In this document: positions 8,039 through 16,054 of the stretch, piece after piece
Layout of the letters: each line of letters starts with the position of its first letter
Numbering within the stretch: position 1 is the stretch's first letter
Assembly (NCBI RefSeq): GCF_007970185.1
Contig: NZ_CP042431.1
Coordinates: 186,001-250,000 of the forward strand
Direction of reading: 5' to 3'
Source: Pseudobacter ginsenosidimutans
GTDB lineage: Bacteria; Bacteroidota; Bacteroidia; Chitinophagales; Chitinophagaceae
Length of the DNA stretch: 64,000 nt
Position numbers and translations under genes: made by a program
The notes under the pieces: generated by a model
What the model was told of the DNA's origin: nothing
The model's database searches: none
Seen by the model: only the letters and a program-made list of their open reading frames with translations

Positions 8039-8851
8039 ATGAGTGCGAAAAAACCAGACGCTTCAAGACCTTCAATTGTGATCAATTTAAAACCTCGTCA
8101 TGCTAAAAAGATCCTGGTACTTATCTGTACATTCTTATTCATTACTTTCCCGGGAAATCTATCTCATCAAAAATCTAAACTTACACCAGCCCCTGGCCAC
8201 TGCGTAACCGCTACATTCGAAGCAGGTGAGCCAACCGAAAGAAAATTATCAGACGGTTCAGTAGTATATCTGTATGCTAATTCAGAATTAACAGAAATCC
8301 CTACAGGAACGGAAGACAGCATTCATGTTAAGCTAAAAGGTGAAGCATATTTTAAAGTTATTAAGAAAGCGATTGATCAAAAGTTTATAGTAGAATCGGA
8401 AGACCAAATATTAAATGTAGTTGGAACTCATTTTAAGGTTAATGCTAATAAAAAATTTACTAGTACCACTACTATTGAAGGAAAAGTAGAACTTATAGTT
8501 GGACAATCTAAGACAATACTAGAAGCAGGTCAAAAAAGTAATTATACTAAATCAGATGGACTTACAGTTAAACGATTTGCATCAGAAGATGAATCTAAAA
8601 AATGGCTAACTGATGATTATAGATTTATAAATTTATCTCTAGCTGAAATAATTAAAAGATTGAATGCCTGGCATGATGTAAATATAATTATTAAAGGACC
8701 TATCGATAATACAGCTTTCACATTAAACTGGACTAATAAGACTACTCTTAACTCTCTACTTGATATATTAGAAATTACCAGGCATTTATCTTATTCCCCA
8801 CATTTTAAAAAGTACAATCATGGGGATACCATTCAATTAAAGGCCCAATAA
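8039..8851 (+). CDS. FecR-like membrane protein lacking the sigma-binding domain
   Basis: A 270-residue protein with a short basic N-terminus, one membrane segment at about 24-40, and then a periplasmic FecR domain (KLSDGSVVYLYANSELTEIP, GEAYFKVIKK, VVGTHFKVNANKKF). A C-terminal STN/DUF4974-like part runs from about 200 to 270. The usual cytoplasmic anti-sigma domain of about 90 residues is absent; only about 23 residues precede the membrane segment. It therefore cannot act as a normal anti-sigma factor. It may link the receptor STN domain to the first FecR, or be a decaying duplicate. Codons in the middle and end are far more AT-rich than in the neighbours. It ends 4 bp before the receptor start, so the two are coupled. 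Confidence 0.85.
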   Translation: MSAKKPDASRPSIVINLKPRHAKKILVLICTFLFITFPGNLSHQKSKLTPAPGHCVTATFEAGEPTERKLSDGSVVYLYANSELTEIPTGTEDSIHVKLKGEAYFKVIKKAIDQKFIVESEDQILNVVGTHFKVNANKKFTSTTTIEGKVELIVGQSKTILEAGQKSNYTKSDGLTVKRFASEDESKKWLTDDYRFINLSLAEIIKRLNAWHDVNIIIKGPIDNTAFTLNWTNKTTLNSLLDILEITRHLSYSPHFKKYNHGDTIQLKAQ

Positions 8852-8855
8852 ATCA

Positions 8856-11800
8856 GTGTTATGGTGGAATCATAACAAGCTCCTGAAAAAGTTGGTTTTT
8901 TTAAGCTGGCTGATATTGGTTATGATCATTGGAATAAATGGAAAAGGATATGCTCAACAAAATTTCGTTGATACTGCTGTGGCTATTGTGATTGTAAAAA
9001 GCAATCCAACTGTCAGAGGATTGCTAAGGACGATTGAAAAGCAAGTAGGGGTTATCTTCTCATACTCCAACTCAGATATCGATATATTTAAGAGATGCGA
9101 GTTGCCCGCTTCTGTAGTTTCACTTGGAACAATTCTCAGGAAGATCACCACCATTTTCAATTCCTCCTATATTATCATAGGAAGAGATATTGTATTTACC
9201 AAGGCTGAGCAACCAGTTCATAAAGACCTGTATTTTGTTAAAGCAGAGGAGATGGAAAAGCGCTCGCTGGAGACCGCCCTCCAGGATGTAGTAGTAATCG
9301 GCTTTTCACCTGAAAGCAGGTCAGGTAAAACCAGCAGTGTTAGCTATGTTTACGGAAAAGATCTTTACGCACGTTATAACCCGGATCTTGCAGCAGGCTT
9401 GCAAGGTAAAATTCCTGGTTTACTGATCACAGAAACCAATGGAGCACCAGGAGTCAATTCCAGGATTCAAATACGGGGACAACAATCTATTGGATTATTG
9501 CCCGGCGCGGAAAACCTGCCGGTCAATAATCCACTTATTCTTATCAATGGCATCAACGCCCTGCCCAATAAGCTTGTATTGAATAAACTGAGTTCGATGG
9601 CTGGAAATCCAACCAATAACGGAAGTGGTGGCGGGATTAGCCTACTGGATCTGATAAACCCCGAGGACATTGAAGACATAACCATTCTAAAGGATGCGGA
9701 CGCTACTGCTCTTTATGGAAGCAGGGGAGCTCATGGAGTAATTCAAATTCAAACCAGGAAGGAAACTCAAAACGGACCAGCGAAATTCTCTGCACAAATG
9801 GCAACAGGTATCGCCAGAGCCGCCTTCCGGCCAAAGATGATGAATACCGAACAATATGCTGCCATGAAAAAGGAAGCGCTGGCCAATGCAGGATTTGACA
9901 ATAACCCTGTTACTGCGCCAGAGCTCTATCGCTGGCCATTGACCAGGTACACAGATTGGACTAAATACCTTATTGGCAACACCGCCCAGTTCACTCTACT
10001 TCATACTACTGTCAGAGGTAATATCGGACCATCTTTAAAATTTTATGCAGGATTAGGACTGAGGCAAGAAGATCTTATTCTACCCACCGATGACCAAAGC
10101 CAACAATATGGTTTACATATAAACCTCAACTACTCCAAAGGAAAAAAGCTTAATACCTCCTTTGATCTAACGTTGAGCAACTCCAGCAACACTCAACCAT
10201 CTTTTGATCCAATGCCGCTATTGCGCCTGGCGCCCAACGCCCCCGCTCTATTAAATGAAAAAGAAAGGCCGGTCTTTGAAGAAAACGGCCTTAGTTTTAC
10301 AAATATTCGTTCAGTATTGAGAAACACGTATTTTGCAAATACAGACCTGTTAATGAGTAGCATCAAACTGGATTATGCTGTAACCCAAAAGATAATCTTC
10401 AAGTTACAATTGGGAGTAAGCAGGATCAAGACATATGAAACATCACTAATCCCTGTGAAGGATTTTGATATTTTGTATCGAAGAGCAGGGTTATATGTGG
10501 ATGCTACAACTTATTGGAAGAGTTTTACCGTGGAACCCCATTTGCAATATAGGGATTCATCTTACAATGGTAATTCCATTTCCTTAACTATCGGTACAAA
10601 CTACCTGATCCAAAAAGAAAGTTCAACAATTACATACTACAATCATAATTCGGGAACAGGGCTTTATGGATTTCTTTCAGATAACGATATCCAAATACAA
10701 AATAATCACCAGGAATATAGATACCTGGGTATGTTTGGCGGCATGAGTTATGACATACGAAACAGGTTTAGCTTCAATTTTACCATCCGGAATGATGGCA
10801 GCAGCAATATAAGTTCTGCAGAACGGTTTACCATGTTTGGTGCATTTGGTGCAGGATGGAACTTCCTGTCCGGGAAGATTGCTGAAAAAATTGGATGGCT
10901 GAAATCCGGAAAATTGCGTGGCAGTATCGGGATAGTTGGCAATGATCAATATGGGGATTACAAGTCCGGGAATGAATTAACTATGCAGTCGCTTAACTCA
11001 TTGCCACTACAGAATTTTGAACCCAGACCTTTCCGCTCCTCAACTTTGGATTGGGAAAAAACAACCAAGAAAGACCTGACTCTTGAGCTTGGTTTCGGAG
11101 AAAGACTATCCACTTCAATTGCCTGGTACCATAATATTACCAGCAAACAATTTATCTCAGTACCTTTATCAGGACAGCGTTCCGCATCTTTCGGTTATCC
11201 ATCCAATCATCAGGCATCTGTGCTTAATACCGGTTTTGAGTTTTGGTTAGAAAGCAAACCAGTGTCCGGCAAAAAGTTTAGATGGCAAACATCTGTTGCC
11301 CTTACGCTGCCCAAAAACAAACTTCTTTCATTCAAAGACCTGGAATCTTCCATCTACAAGAATTTCCTGACACCAGGCCAATCATTAACTGCTTTTCCAG
11401 CATTGGTATTTACAGGTGTAGATCCTGCAACAGGCGAAGCAATGTTCCAGGACATCAATAAGGATGGCAAGATCAGCTTCCCGGAAGATCAAATCATAAT
11501 CGGAGATCGCGCCCCCACCCTATATGGAAGCTTACATAATCAAGTATCATTTAAACAATGGGAATTAACTGTTTTTATTGAAGGAAGACAACAAAAGAAT
11601 CTCGATCCGATTTATTTTGATTATCAATATTCTCCCGGTTCATTCAGAAAAGACATGCTTAGCAACCAATCCCAGTCATTCCTGCAGCGCTGGCGAGTTC
11701 CCGGCGATCAGGCTTCTCTTCCGAGGTTGGTGGCAAAGCAAGACGGGAACGCTTCCAGCGCGATCAATAACTTTATCAATTCCAGCAGAATGCTCACTGA

Positions 11801-12014
11801 TGCCTCCTATCTGCGGCTCAGGACATTGATGATCAGCTGGAGTCAATCAAACAATTGGCGAAACGATCAGGTGCCGGGAAAGGTAAAAGTATTTATCGCC
11901 ATGCAAAACCTGTTTACCCTGACAAGATATAAAGGTGGTGATCCTACTATTCAAAATCCAATGGAGATCCCTTCCGTGCGTTCTTTTATGTTGGGATTTG
12001 CGGTAAAGCTTTAG
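8856..12014 (+). CDS. TonB-dependent outer-membrane receptor, SusC/RagA-like with STN domain
   Basis: A 1052-residue outer-membrane transporter. It begins with a GTG at 8856, four bases after the upstream stop codon. A signal peptide (to about residue 33) is followed by an STN signalling domain at about 45-115 and a plug domain from about 140 to 300. The plug shows VVVIGFS, GLQGKIPGLLITETNGAPG, IQIRG and DADATALYGSRGAHGVIQI. A 22-strand-type barrel follows, ending in the expected C-terminal aromatic strand SFMLGFAVKL. Unlike most SusC proteins it lacks the carboxypeptidase-regulatory-like domain between STN and plug, and no SusD gene follows. The STN domain implies signalling to FecR. The substrate is unknown. 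Confidence 0.92.
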   Translation: MLWWNHNKLLKKLVFLSWLILVMIIGINGKGYAQQNFVDTAVAIVIVKSNPTVRGLLRTIEKQVGVIFSYSNSDIDIFKRCELPASVVSLGTILRKITTIFNSSYIIIGRDIVFTKAEQPVHKDLYFVKAEEMEKRSLETALQDVVVIGFSPESRSGKTSSVSYVYGKDLYARYNPDLAAGLQGKIPGLLITETNGAPGVNSRIQIRGQQSIGLLPGAENLPVNNPLILINGINALPNKLVLNKLSSMAGNPTNNGSGGGISLLDLINPEDIEDITILKDADATALYGSRGAHGVIQIQTRKETQNGPAKFSAQMATGIARAAFRPKMMNTEQYAAMKKEALANAGFDNNPVTAPELYRWPLTRYTDWTKYLIGNTAQFTLLHTTVRGNIGPSLKFYAGLGLRQEDLILPTDDQSQQYGLHINLNYSKGKKLNTSFDLTLSNSSNTQPSFDPMPLLRLAPNAPALLNEKERPVFEENGLSFTNIRSVLRNTYFANTDLLMSSIKLDYAVTQKIIFKLQLGVSRIKTYETSLIPVKDFDILYRRAGLYVDATTYWKSFTVEPHLQYRDSSYNGNSISLTIGTNYLIQKESSTITYYNHNSGTGLYGFLSDNDIQIQNNHQEYRYLGMFGGMSYDIRNRFSFNFTIRNDGSSNISSAERFTMFGAFGAGWNFLSGKIAEKIGWLKSGKLRGSIGIVGNDQYGDYKSGNELTMQSLNSLPLQNFEPRPFRSSTLDWEKTTKKDLTLELGFGERLSTSIAWYHNITSKQFISVPLSGQRSASFGYPSNHQASVLNTGFEFWLESKPVSGKKFRWQTSVALTLPKNKLLSFKDLESSIYKNFLTPGQSLTAFPALVFTGVDPATGEAMFQDINKDGKISFPEDQIIIGDRAPTLYGSLHNQVSFKQWELTVFIEGRQQKNLDPIYFDYQYSPGSFRKDMLSNQSQSFLQRWRVPGDQASLPRLVAKQDGNASSAINNFINSSRMLTDASYLRLRTLMISWSQSNNWRNDQVPGKVKVFIAMQNLFTLTRYKGGDPTIQNPMEIPSVRSFMLGFAVKL

Positions 12015-12029
12015 GGGTTCTGCGCTCTA

Positions 12030-12671
12030 TTATTTGAGTATTTGTTTGCATAGGCGGTAATACTTGTTGCGCTCGCTTTCTCCTGTATATCCGCCATTGA
12101 TCCTCTTAATGATTGTTCTCATTTCATCTTCCTCAGCTTCATCATTCAGATCCATATAAACGGAAAAGACCCAGCAGGCGGAGTGCATTCCAAACTCATG
12201 ATCTGTACGAAGTATCCGGGCCCATTCTTGCGCTGCTTTGAAGATCTGGAACTCCAGGCCCATCCAAAATGCGAACCTTGTGAAATTCTCCCGGCCAGTG
12301 ATCTGAATAGGGCCAGCTCCCCGGAAATCCCAACCATCCATCGGGTGAAAATTTCCCAGCCTCCCGTTGTACACTTTGCAAGCCAGCTTTTCCGGTTTTC
12401 TTGCGTATTGCTCTGCATCTGCCAATGTCTTAAATCTCGAAGGCCATACTTCCATGACCCGGGCTGCTGAATAGTTCAGGTTTTCCTCATATCTGGTGAA
12501 CTCTGCCGATTCATGAATAACGTTAGCCAGGAATTCATGCAGGATATCAGTATTCATTCCGTATAAAGGACAAACCTTGTTGATTGCATCCGTAACCTTT
12601 ATGGCAGTTTCTTCCGGAATCTGGCTGCAAATATTTTGTAGTTGTTCAACTGTTATTAGTGGAGTAGTCAT
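12030..12671 (-). CDS. GH19-family phage-type endolysin (chitinase-like muramidase)
   Basis: A 213-residue glycoside hydrolase family 19 protein of the phage endolysin kind, expected to cut peptidoglycan glycan strands. Diagnostic segments are HESAEFTRYEENLNYSAA (53-70, carrying the catalytic glutamates Glu54 and Glu62/63), VWPSRF (75-80) and FRGAGPIQITGREN (116-129). There is no signal peptide, so release to the wall needs a holin-like pore. I prefer the ATG at 12671 over one ten codons upstream, because the longer version overlaps the preceding gene. It is the last gene of a tight minus-strand cassette with spanin- and holin-like proteins. Confidence 0.85.
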   Translation of the reverse strand: MTTPLITVEQLQNICSQIPEETAIKVTDAINKVCPLYGMNTDILHEFLANVIHESAEFTRYEENLNYSAARVMEVWPSRFKTLADAEQYARKPEKLACKVYNGRLGNFHPMDGWDFRGAGPIQITGRENFTRFAFWMGLEFQIFKAAQEWARILRTDHEFGMHSACWVFSVYMDLNDEAEEDEMRTIIKRINGGYTGESERNKYYRLCKQILK

Positions 12672-12681
12672 AATTAGAAGT

Positions 12682-13194
12682 TTATCTTTTGAAAAAAACA
12701 TTTGCTATCCGTCCTCTTTTCCAAAGAGCCAATACTCCCAACGCAATCGCAGCCAGGCTAACGATGTACCATTGTAATCCTTTTCTTTGCTTGAATACTG
12801 CGTGAGAGGAAACGGACTCAGCATCAGCACTCGCACGAATATTGCTACTATTTACTGCCAGTGAAGCTGACTCTTGAATAGTTGTCTGAACATTTGCTTC
12901 ATTCATCATTTTACTTTTATCCGTACCAGCTTCAACGATCCGTCTTTTGACGAAGACTGCTTCACCGGCATCGATCTCCTCCTCTATGATCCGATGAAAA
13001 CTAAAGTCGTTAAAAGTGAAAGCAGAGAAATCAATTTTCTTCACAGCCACACTATCGAGAAGGGATATTCCTGTACTATCATTTTGCTGATAATCCAGTT
13101 GAGAATTTTGAGTTTCACTACTCTGGCTCATTTTCTGAGATGAGCAGCAGGAAAGGAAAAAGGCACCGATAATTATTAGAAGGTATTTTTTCAT
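12682..13194 (-). CDS. Putative unimolecular spanin (lipoprotein with C-terminal membrane anchor)
   Basis: A 170-residue protein with an unusual topology. It has an N-terminal lipoprotein signal ending in FFLSCC at 12-17 and a long polar, Ser/Gln/Glu-rich periplasmic stretch of about 120 residues. One membrane segment follows at about 141-158, then a basic tail KRGRIANVFFKR. An outer-membrane lipid anchor plus an inner-membrane C-terminal anchor is the defining architecture of phage unimolecular spanins, which fuse inner and outer membranes at lysis. No sequence similarity to known spanins is claimed; the inference rests on topology and on the neighbouring holin-like and endolysin genes. The start lies one base past the stop codon of the holin-like gene. 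Confidence 0.55.
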   Translation of the reverse strand: MKKYLLIIIGAFFLSCCSSQKMSQSSETQNSQLDYQQNDSTGISLLDSVAVKKIDFSAFTFNDFSFHRIIEEEIDAGEAVFVKRRIVEAGTDKSKMMNEANVQTTIQESASLAVNSSNIRASADAESVSSHAVFKQRKGLQWYIVSLAAIALGVLALWKRGRIANVFFKR

Positions 13195-13195
13195 G

Positions 13196-13408
13196 TCAGG
13201 ATGATTTTGTTTTTGTAGTTGTATATAACCAACCGAAAATGCCGGCTACTATGGCTCCCTGCAACTGGCCGATATAATAGGTTGCGATCTCTTTATTATG
13301 TACCGGCAATTCTTTAAAGAAGAGCAGGAAGCCGATGGCGTTCAGGCTAATGATACAGATCATTGCTACCGTGATCTGAACCGAAACCTTGTTTATTTTC
13401 TCCCACAT
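13196..13408 (-). CDS. Small two-helix membrane protein, holin-like
   Basis: A 70-residue protein with two predicted membrane segments (about 10-32 and 46-63) separated by a short polar loop, ending in a short Lys/Thr/Ser tail. Size and topology fit a class II holin. It lies directly upstream of the spanin-like and endolysin genes with essentially no spacing, the order holin-spanin-endolysin. In a lysis module it would make the pore that lets the endolysin out. Small membrane proteins are hard to name, so context carries most of the weight. Confidence 0.55.
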   Translation of the reverse strand: MWEKINKVSVQITVAMICIISLNAIGFLLFFKELPVHNKEIATYYIGQLQGAIVAGIFGWLYTTTKTKSS

Positions 13409-13471
13409 GGTTTTGTATTTGTTGATGAAAAGCTACTAACCAGAGCACTTAACCTATGGCAACTGGATCAA

Positions 13472-14242
13472 TCAGGGATTGAATGGCGCCGGCACATCAA
13501 CTTTGATGAGCGAAAAGGCGTTGAAGGATTTATCCTTCAGTAGGTACATCTTACCGTTTGTTTCCTGGTAGAACTCGATACCCAGGAGTAACAGCAATGG
13601 ATGTTCGCTATTGGCCGGCAGCGTGTTCTGCAGGCTAATGGCTTCCGTAGGAGTTTCACCCAGGGCAATCTCGCCTGTGCTGACTTCCTTCACTTCGAAT
13701 TTGGTATTCACAAAATCGATAGCTGCAGCGGCAGAGATGATCTTGAAATGCGTGGCGCTTGCATGTGCAGAGATCAGCTTCTCCGGAACAAATGGCGGGA
13801 ACTCAATGCCGAGCTGGCCAGTGGCCCTATCGATAGTGGCAGCATAGCTACTGTATAACGTGTTGGCTAATACAGCATTTACGTTGAATTCAAAACCTTC
13901 CAGGAGCGACAGATCACCTGCGGCTACACGCCTGGCGCCTCTATCGTTTATGAGGTCGGTTTTGATAATGCTGAATAAAGCGCTTACCAGCCGGCTGGTC
14001 ACCTGCCCATCGGACATGGAAACGAGCAATGACCTGAATGCCTGACGGATCAGCTTCCCAACAGCTCCGGCTTCGGCGAATTCAGACATATTTTCACGTG
14101 TACGTTTATACGCCGGATCCTTACTGATCCTGGCTTTGTCAACGCCACCGGATTCGCGCACCAGATGGCCGCGTTTTGTTTTGTAGTAGGTCAAGCCACC
14201 TACAGTGCCCTGCATTTTTTGCGGGCTTTTTTGTTTAGCCAT
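13472..14242 (-). CDS. Conserved unknown protein, 256 residues, possible phage-derived structural/DNA-associated protein
   Basis: I chose the ATG at 14242 because the product then begins MAKQKSPQKMQGTVGGLTYY, a start I recall from multi-copy hypothetical proteins in Bacteroidota. Upstream codons in the same frame look non-coding. The N-terminal 40 residues are strongly basic (YKTKRGHLVRESGGVDKARI). The remainder is mixed alpha/beta with a patterned C-terminal half (IEFYQETNGKMYLLKD). There is no signal peptide or membrane segment. It lies 63 bp upstream of the holin-like gene and downstream of the RteC-like gene on the same strand. Function is unknown. Confidence 0.75.
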   Translation of the reverse strand: MAKQKSPQKMQGTVGGLTYYKTKRGHLVRESGGVDKARISKDPAYKRTRENMSEFAEAGAVGKLIRQAFRSLLVSMSDGQVTSRLVSALFSIIKTDLINDRGARRVAAGDLSLLEGFEFNVNAVLANTLYSSYAATIDRATGQLGIEFPPFVPEKLISAHASATHFKIISAAAAIDFVNTKFEVKEVSTGEIALGETPTEAISLQNTLPANSEHPLLLLLGIEFYQETNGKMYLLKDKSFNAFSLIKVDVPAPFNP

Positions 14243-14591
14243 AAAAATAGTTTTTAGAGTGATAGAATTGTTGACCGGTTCAACATTTGAGAGAAGAGTT
14301 GAGATATATCTGTTTGATAACGAAAAGAATGAATTGTCTGGAAGCATCAGGAATGTATGGTTAATTGCTGCCGGATGGGGGAAATACTGCTGAAAGTGTG
14401 CTGCCGGTGCTATGCGGAGGGTATCAGGGAGTGCTGGCCCCTTCACCTTTTCTATACGCAGGCTAACGGTAAGCCTTAACGATCTTTGGAGGAATTGTAT
14501 AATCATAATGGAATGTTGTGAATGCAAAGCTGGACCAATCACAACATTCCATTGTCATATGTAAATACTAGTAGTATAAGATTTTTCAGAA
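14243..14591. other. Intergenic region between RteC-like and 256-aa genes
   Basis: This 349-bp stretch has no credible gene. Its main content is the 15-bp inverted repeat at 14507-14553. The part nearest the 256-aa gene is AT-rich and probably carries its promoter. Confidence 0.5.
14507..14553. repeat. Perfect 15-bp inverted repeat with 17-base loop
   Basis: AATGGAATGTTGTGA at 14507-14521 is the exact reverse complement of TCACAACATTCCATT at 14539-14553. It lies 38 bp after the RteC-like stop codon and 265 bp before the 256-aa gene, on the minus strand. There is no T-run, so it is either a Rho-assisted terminator, an operator or an RNA element. Confidence 0.7.
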
Positions 14592-15440
14592 TTATTCTGA
14601 ACCGGAGAGATTTTGGAGAAGGCAAATCCTCATAGCATCCACTGATTTGGTAGGTTCCATTTTTCTCATTTTGATATGCTGGAAGATGTCGGGATAACTG
14701 CTGATATCGATATTGAATATTTTCCCGAAGACTGTAGCGATGGTTTTAAGGTCAACATGACCGCCGTTGAATACACGCATGTAATGGAAGCCATACATGA
14801 ACTCGACCAGGGCGGCTTTGCTGCCAGTCCATTGCAGTAGTTGTTCTGTCTGGCTGCTTTCACAGGTTTCTCTTGTGGGCGTTTGAAGCAGCTCGATCTG
14901 CTTTTCCAGGTAAGGTATGTAAGCAGTATTGGCAAGGAATATCGCAGCTTGAGTATCATACAAGGTATTGAATGCCGGATCATTTACAGCAAATAACAGA
15001 TCGATAGAATGATCAGTAAACTGCTGGTCTCTTAAAAAATACTCGTGGTCCCTGATGGTGCTTTCTGATCTGTAATAGCAGCAGAAATCATCATTGTGCT
15101 GAAAGAACTGATAAATCTGCTCCAGTTCCTGTTCCAGGTATGCAAGCTGAACCTTTTTGCTTCCTAATGGCCAGCGACTATGCAATCTAAAGATCTTTAT
15201 ATGCAATATTAACTCGCTCAGAAAGCGGGGTTTGATTACTTTAAAGAAATGAATTTCATCCTGTTTGGTGATTTTTCTTGTGCTTTGAAATAGCTGGCGT
15301 AAGGATCGTAAGGAATCATGTACAAGCTGAATTATCCTTTCGCATTTCTTCAGTTCAGGAAGGGGTTGACTTTTCAGGAGTTCGATTTGATTGATCAATG
15401 AAGCATACAATTCTTCAGATAAGCTGAGTAAAGCTTGCAT
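14592..15440 (-). CDS. RteC-like regulatory protein
   Basis: A 282-residue protein whose C-terminal third, from QWTGSKAALVEFMYGFHYM through FNGGHVDLKTIATVFGKIF to the end, matches the RteC family. RteC of the Bacteroides conjugative transposon CTnDOT is a DNA-binding activator of excision genes. The N-terminal part is helical, with paired segments rich in Leu/Gln/Glu. It is probably a cytosolic DNA-binding regulator. Stand-alone RteC homologues occur across Bacteroidota chromosomes, often without a mobile element. Here it stands first in the minus-strand series ending in the endolysin gene, so it may control that cassette. No integrase or mobilisation gene is nearby. Confidence 0.8.
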   Translation of the reverse strand: MQALLSLSEELYASLINQIELLKSQPLPELKKCERIIQLVHDSLRSLRQLFQSTRKITKQDEIHFFKVIKPRFLSELILHIKIFRLHSRWPLGSKKVQLAYLEQELEQIYQFFQHNDDFCCYYRSESTIRDHEYFLRDQQFTDHSIDLLFAVNDPAFNTLYDTQAAIFLANTAYIPYLEKQIELLQTPTRETCESSQTEQLLQWTGSKAALVEFMYGFHYMRVFNGGHVDLKTIATVFGKIFNIDISSYPDIFQHIKMRKMEPTKSVDAMRICLLQNLSGSE

Positions 15441-16054
15441 AGTGAGTACTTTAAATGGTTAAAAATGGAGCCTTACCATAAGATTCCGGTCTGATACCGC
15501 TGGATCAAAATTTGATCTCGCATGTTAGCCCAATTGCATGAAAAGACAAGGGGAAAAAAAACGCGATTTCCCGTTTTTTTTCCCCTTGCTATGTGGTTTA
15601 CTTTTTGTATTGGATAGTGAATTTTACATTCCGGAAAGAAGGATCCTCCGCTTTGAGTTCTTAAGTACCTAAATTATAATTCTTCTAAAGAACTTGATCA
15701 ATATATAATCACTTAACAAAAGAGTTTGTTGTAAGCCAGACATGGCCCTGGAACATACTTAAAAGAGTTCGATTGTATATAGTCGAAAGTAAAAATCCCT
15801 ATTTCATAAATTACTTAGAATTCGACTTCGGAGCTTTGACAACATATTGAAACCTTTACTCGCAATTTCAATTAGGCCATTCCGAACAACAAAAAGTAAT
15901 TAAAAACCAGCAACAAAAGTTCGCCGATAATCTAAGCCCGTTATTGATTATTTACTTAAATGTTTAACCTGTTTAAACAAAGAAAAAACTGTCTCTTCTT
16001 TCCTCCACGAAAATTGCATTAACTATATTTTCTCGATTCAAACAACAACCTCCA
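15441..16054. other. AT-rich intergenic region
   Basis: These 614 bp separate the lysis-like cassette from the four-cysteine protein genes. They contain the 17-bp perfect inverted repeat at 15547-15588. Beyond it I see no gene, only increasingly AT-rich DNA that must hold the promoter of the gene at 16055. The base composition changes here from mixed to clearly AT-rich. Confidence 0.5.
15547..15588. repeat. Perfect 17-bp inverted repeat, A8/T8 stem
   Basis: CAAGGGGAAAAAAAACG at 15547-15563 is exactly complementary to CGTTTTTTTTCCCCTTG at 15572-15588, with an 8-base loop. It would form a terminator-like hairpin with a T-run in both directions. It lies upstream of the RteC-like gene and downstream of no known gene. 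It may insulate the cassette from readthrough, or mark a boundary of an inserted segment. Confidence 0.75.

Noticed and set aside
14592-15440. RteC-like gene taken as evidence for a CTnDOT-type conjugative transposon
   Set aside because: No tra, mob, exc, integrase or tet gene is nearby; RteC homologues are common as single chromosomal genes in Bacteroidota.
12030-15588. Complete prophage
   Set aside because: Only lysis-type genes and an RteC-like regulator are present; no integrase, terminase, portal, capsid or tail gene is seen, and housekeeping or signalling genes follow on both sides.
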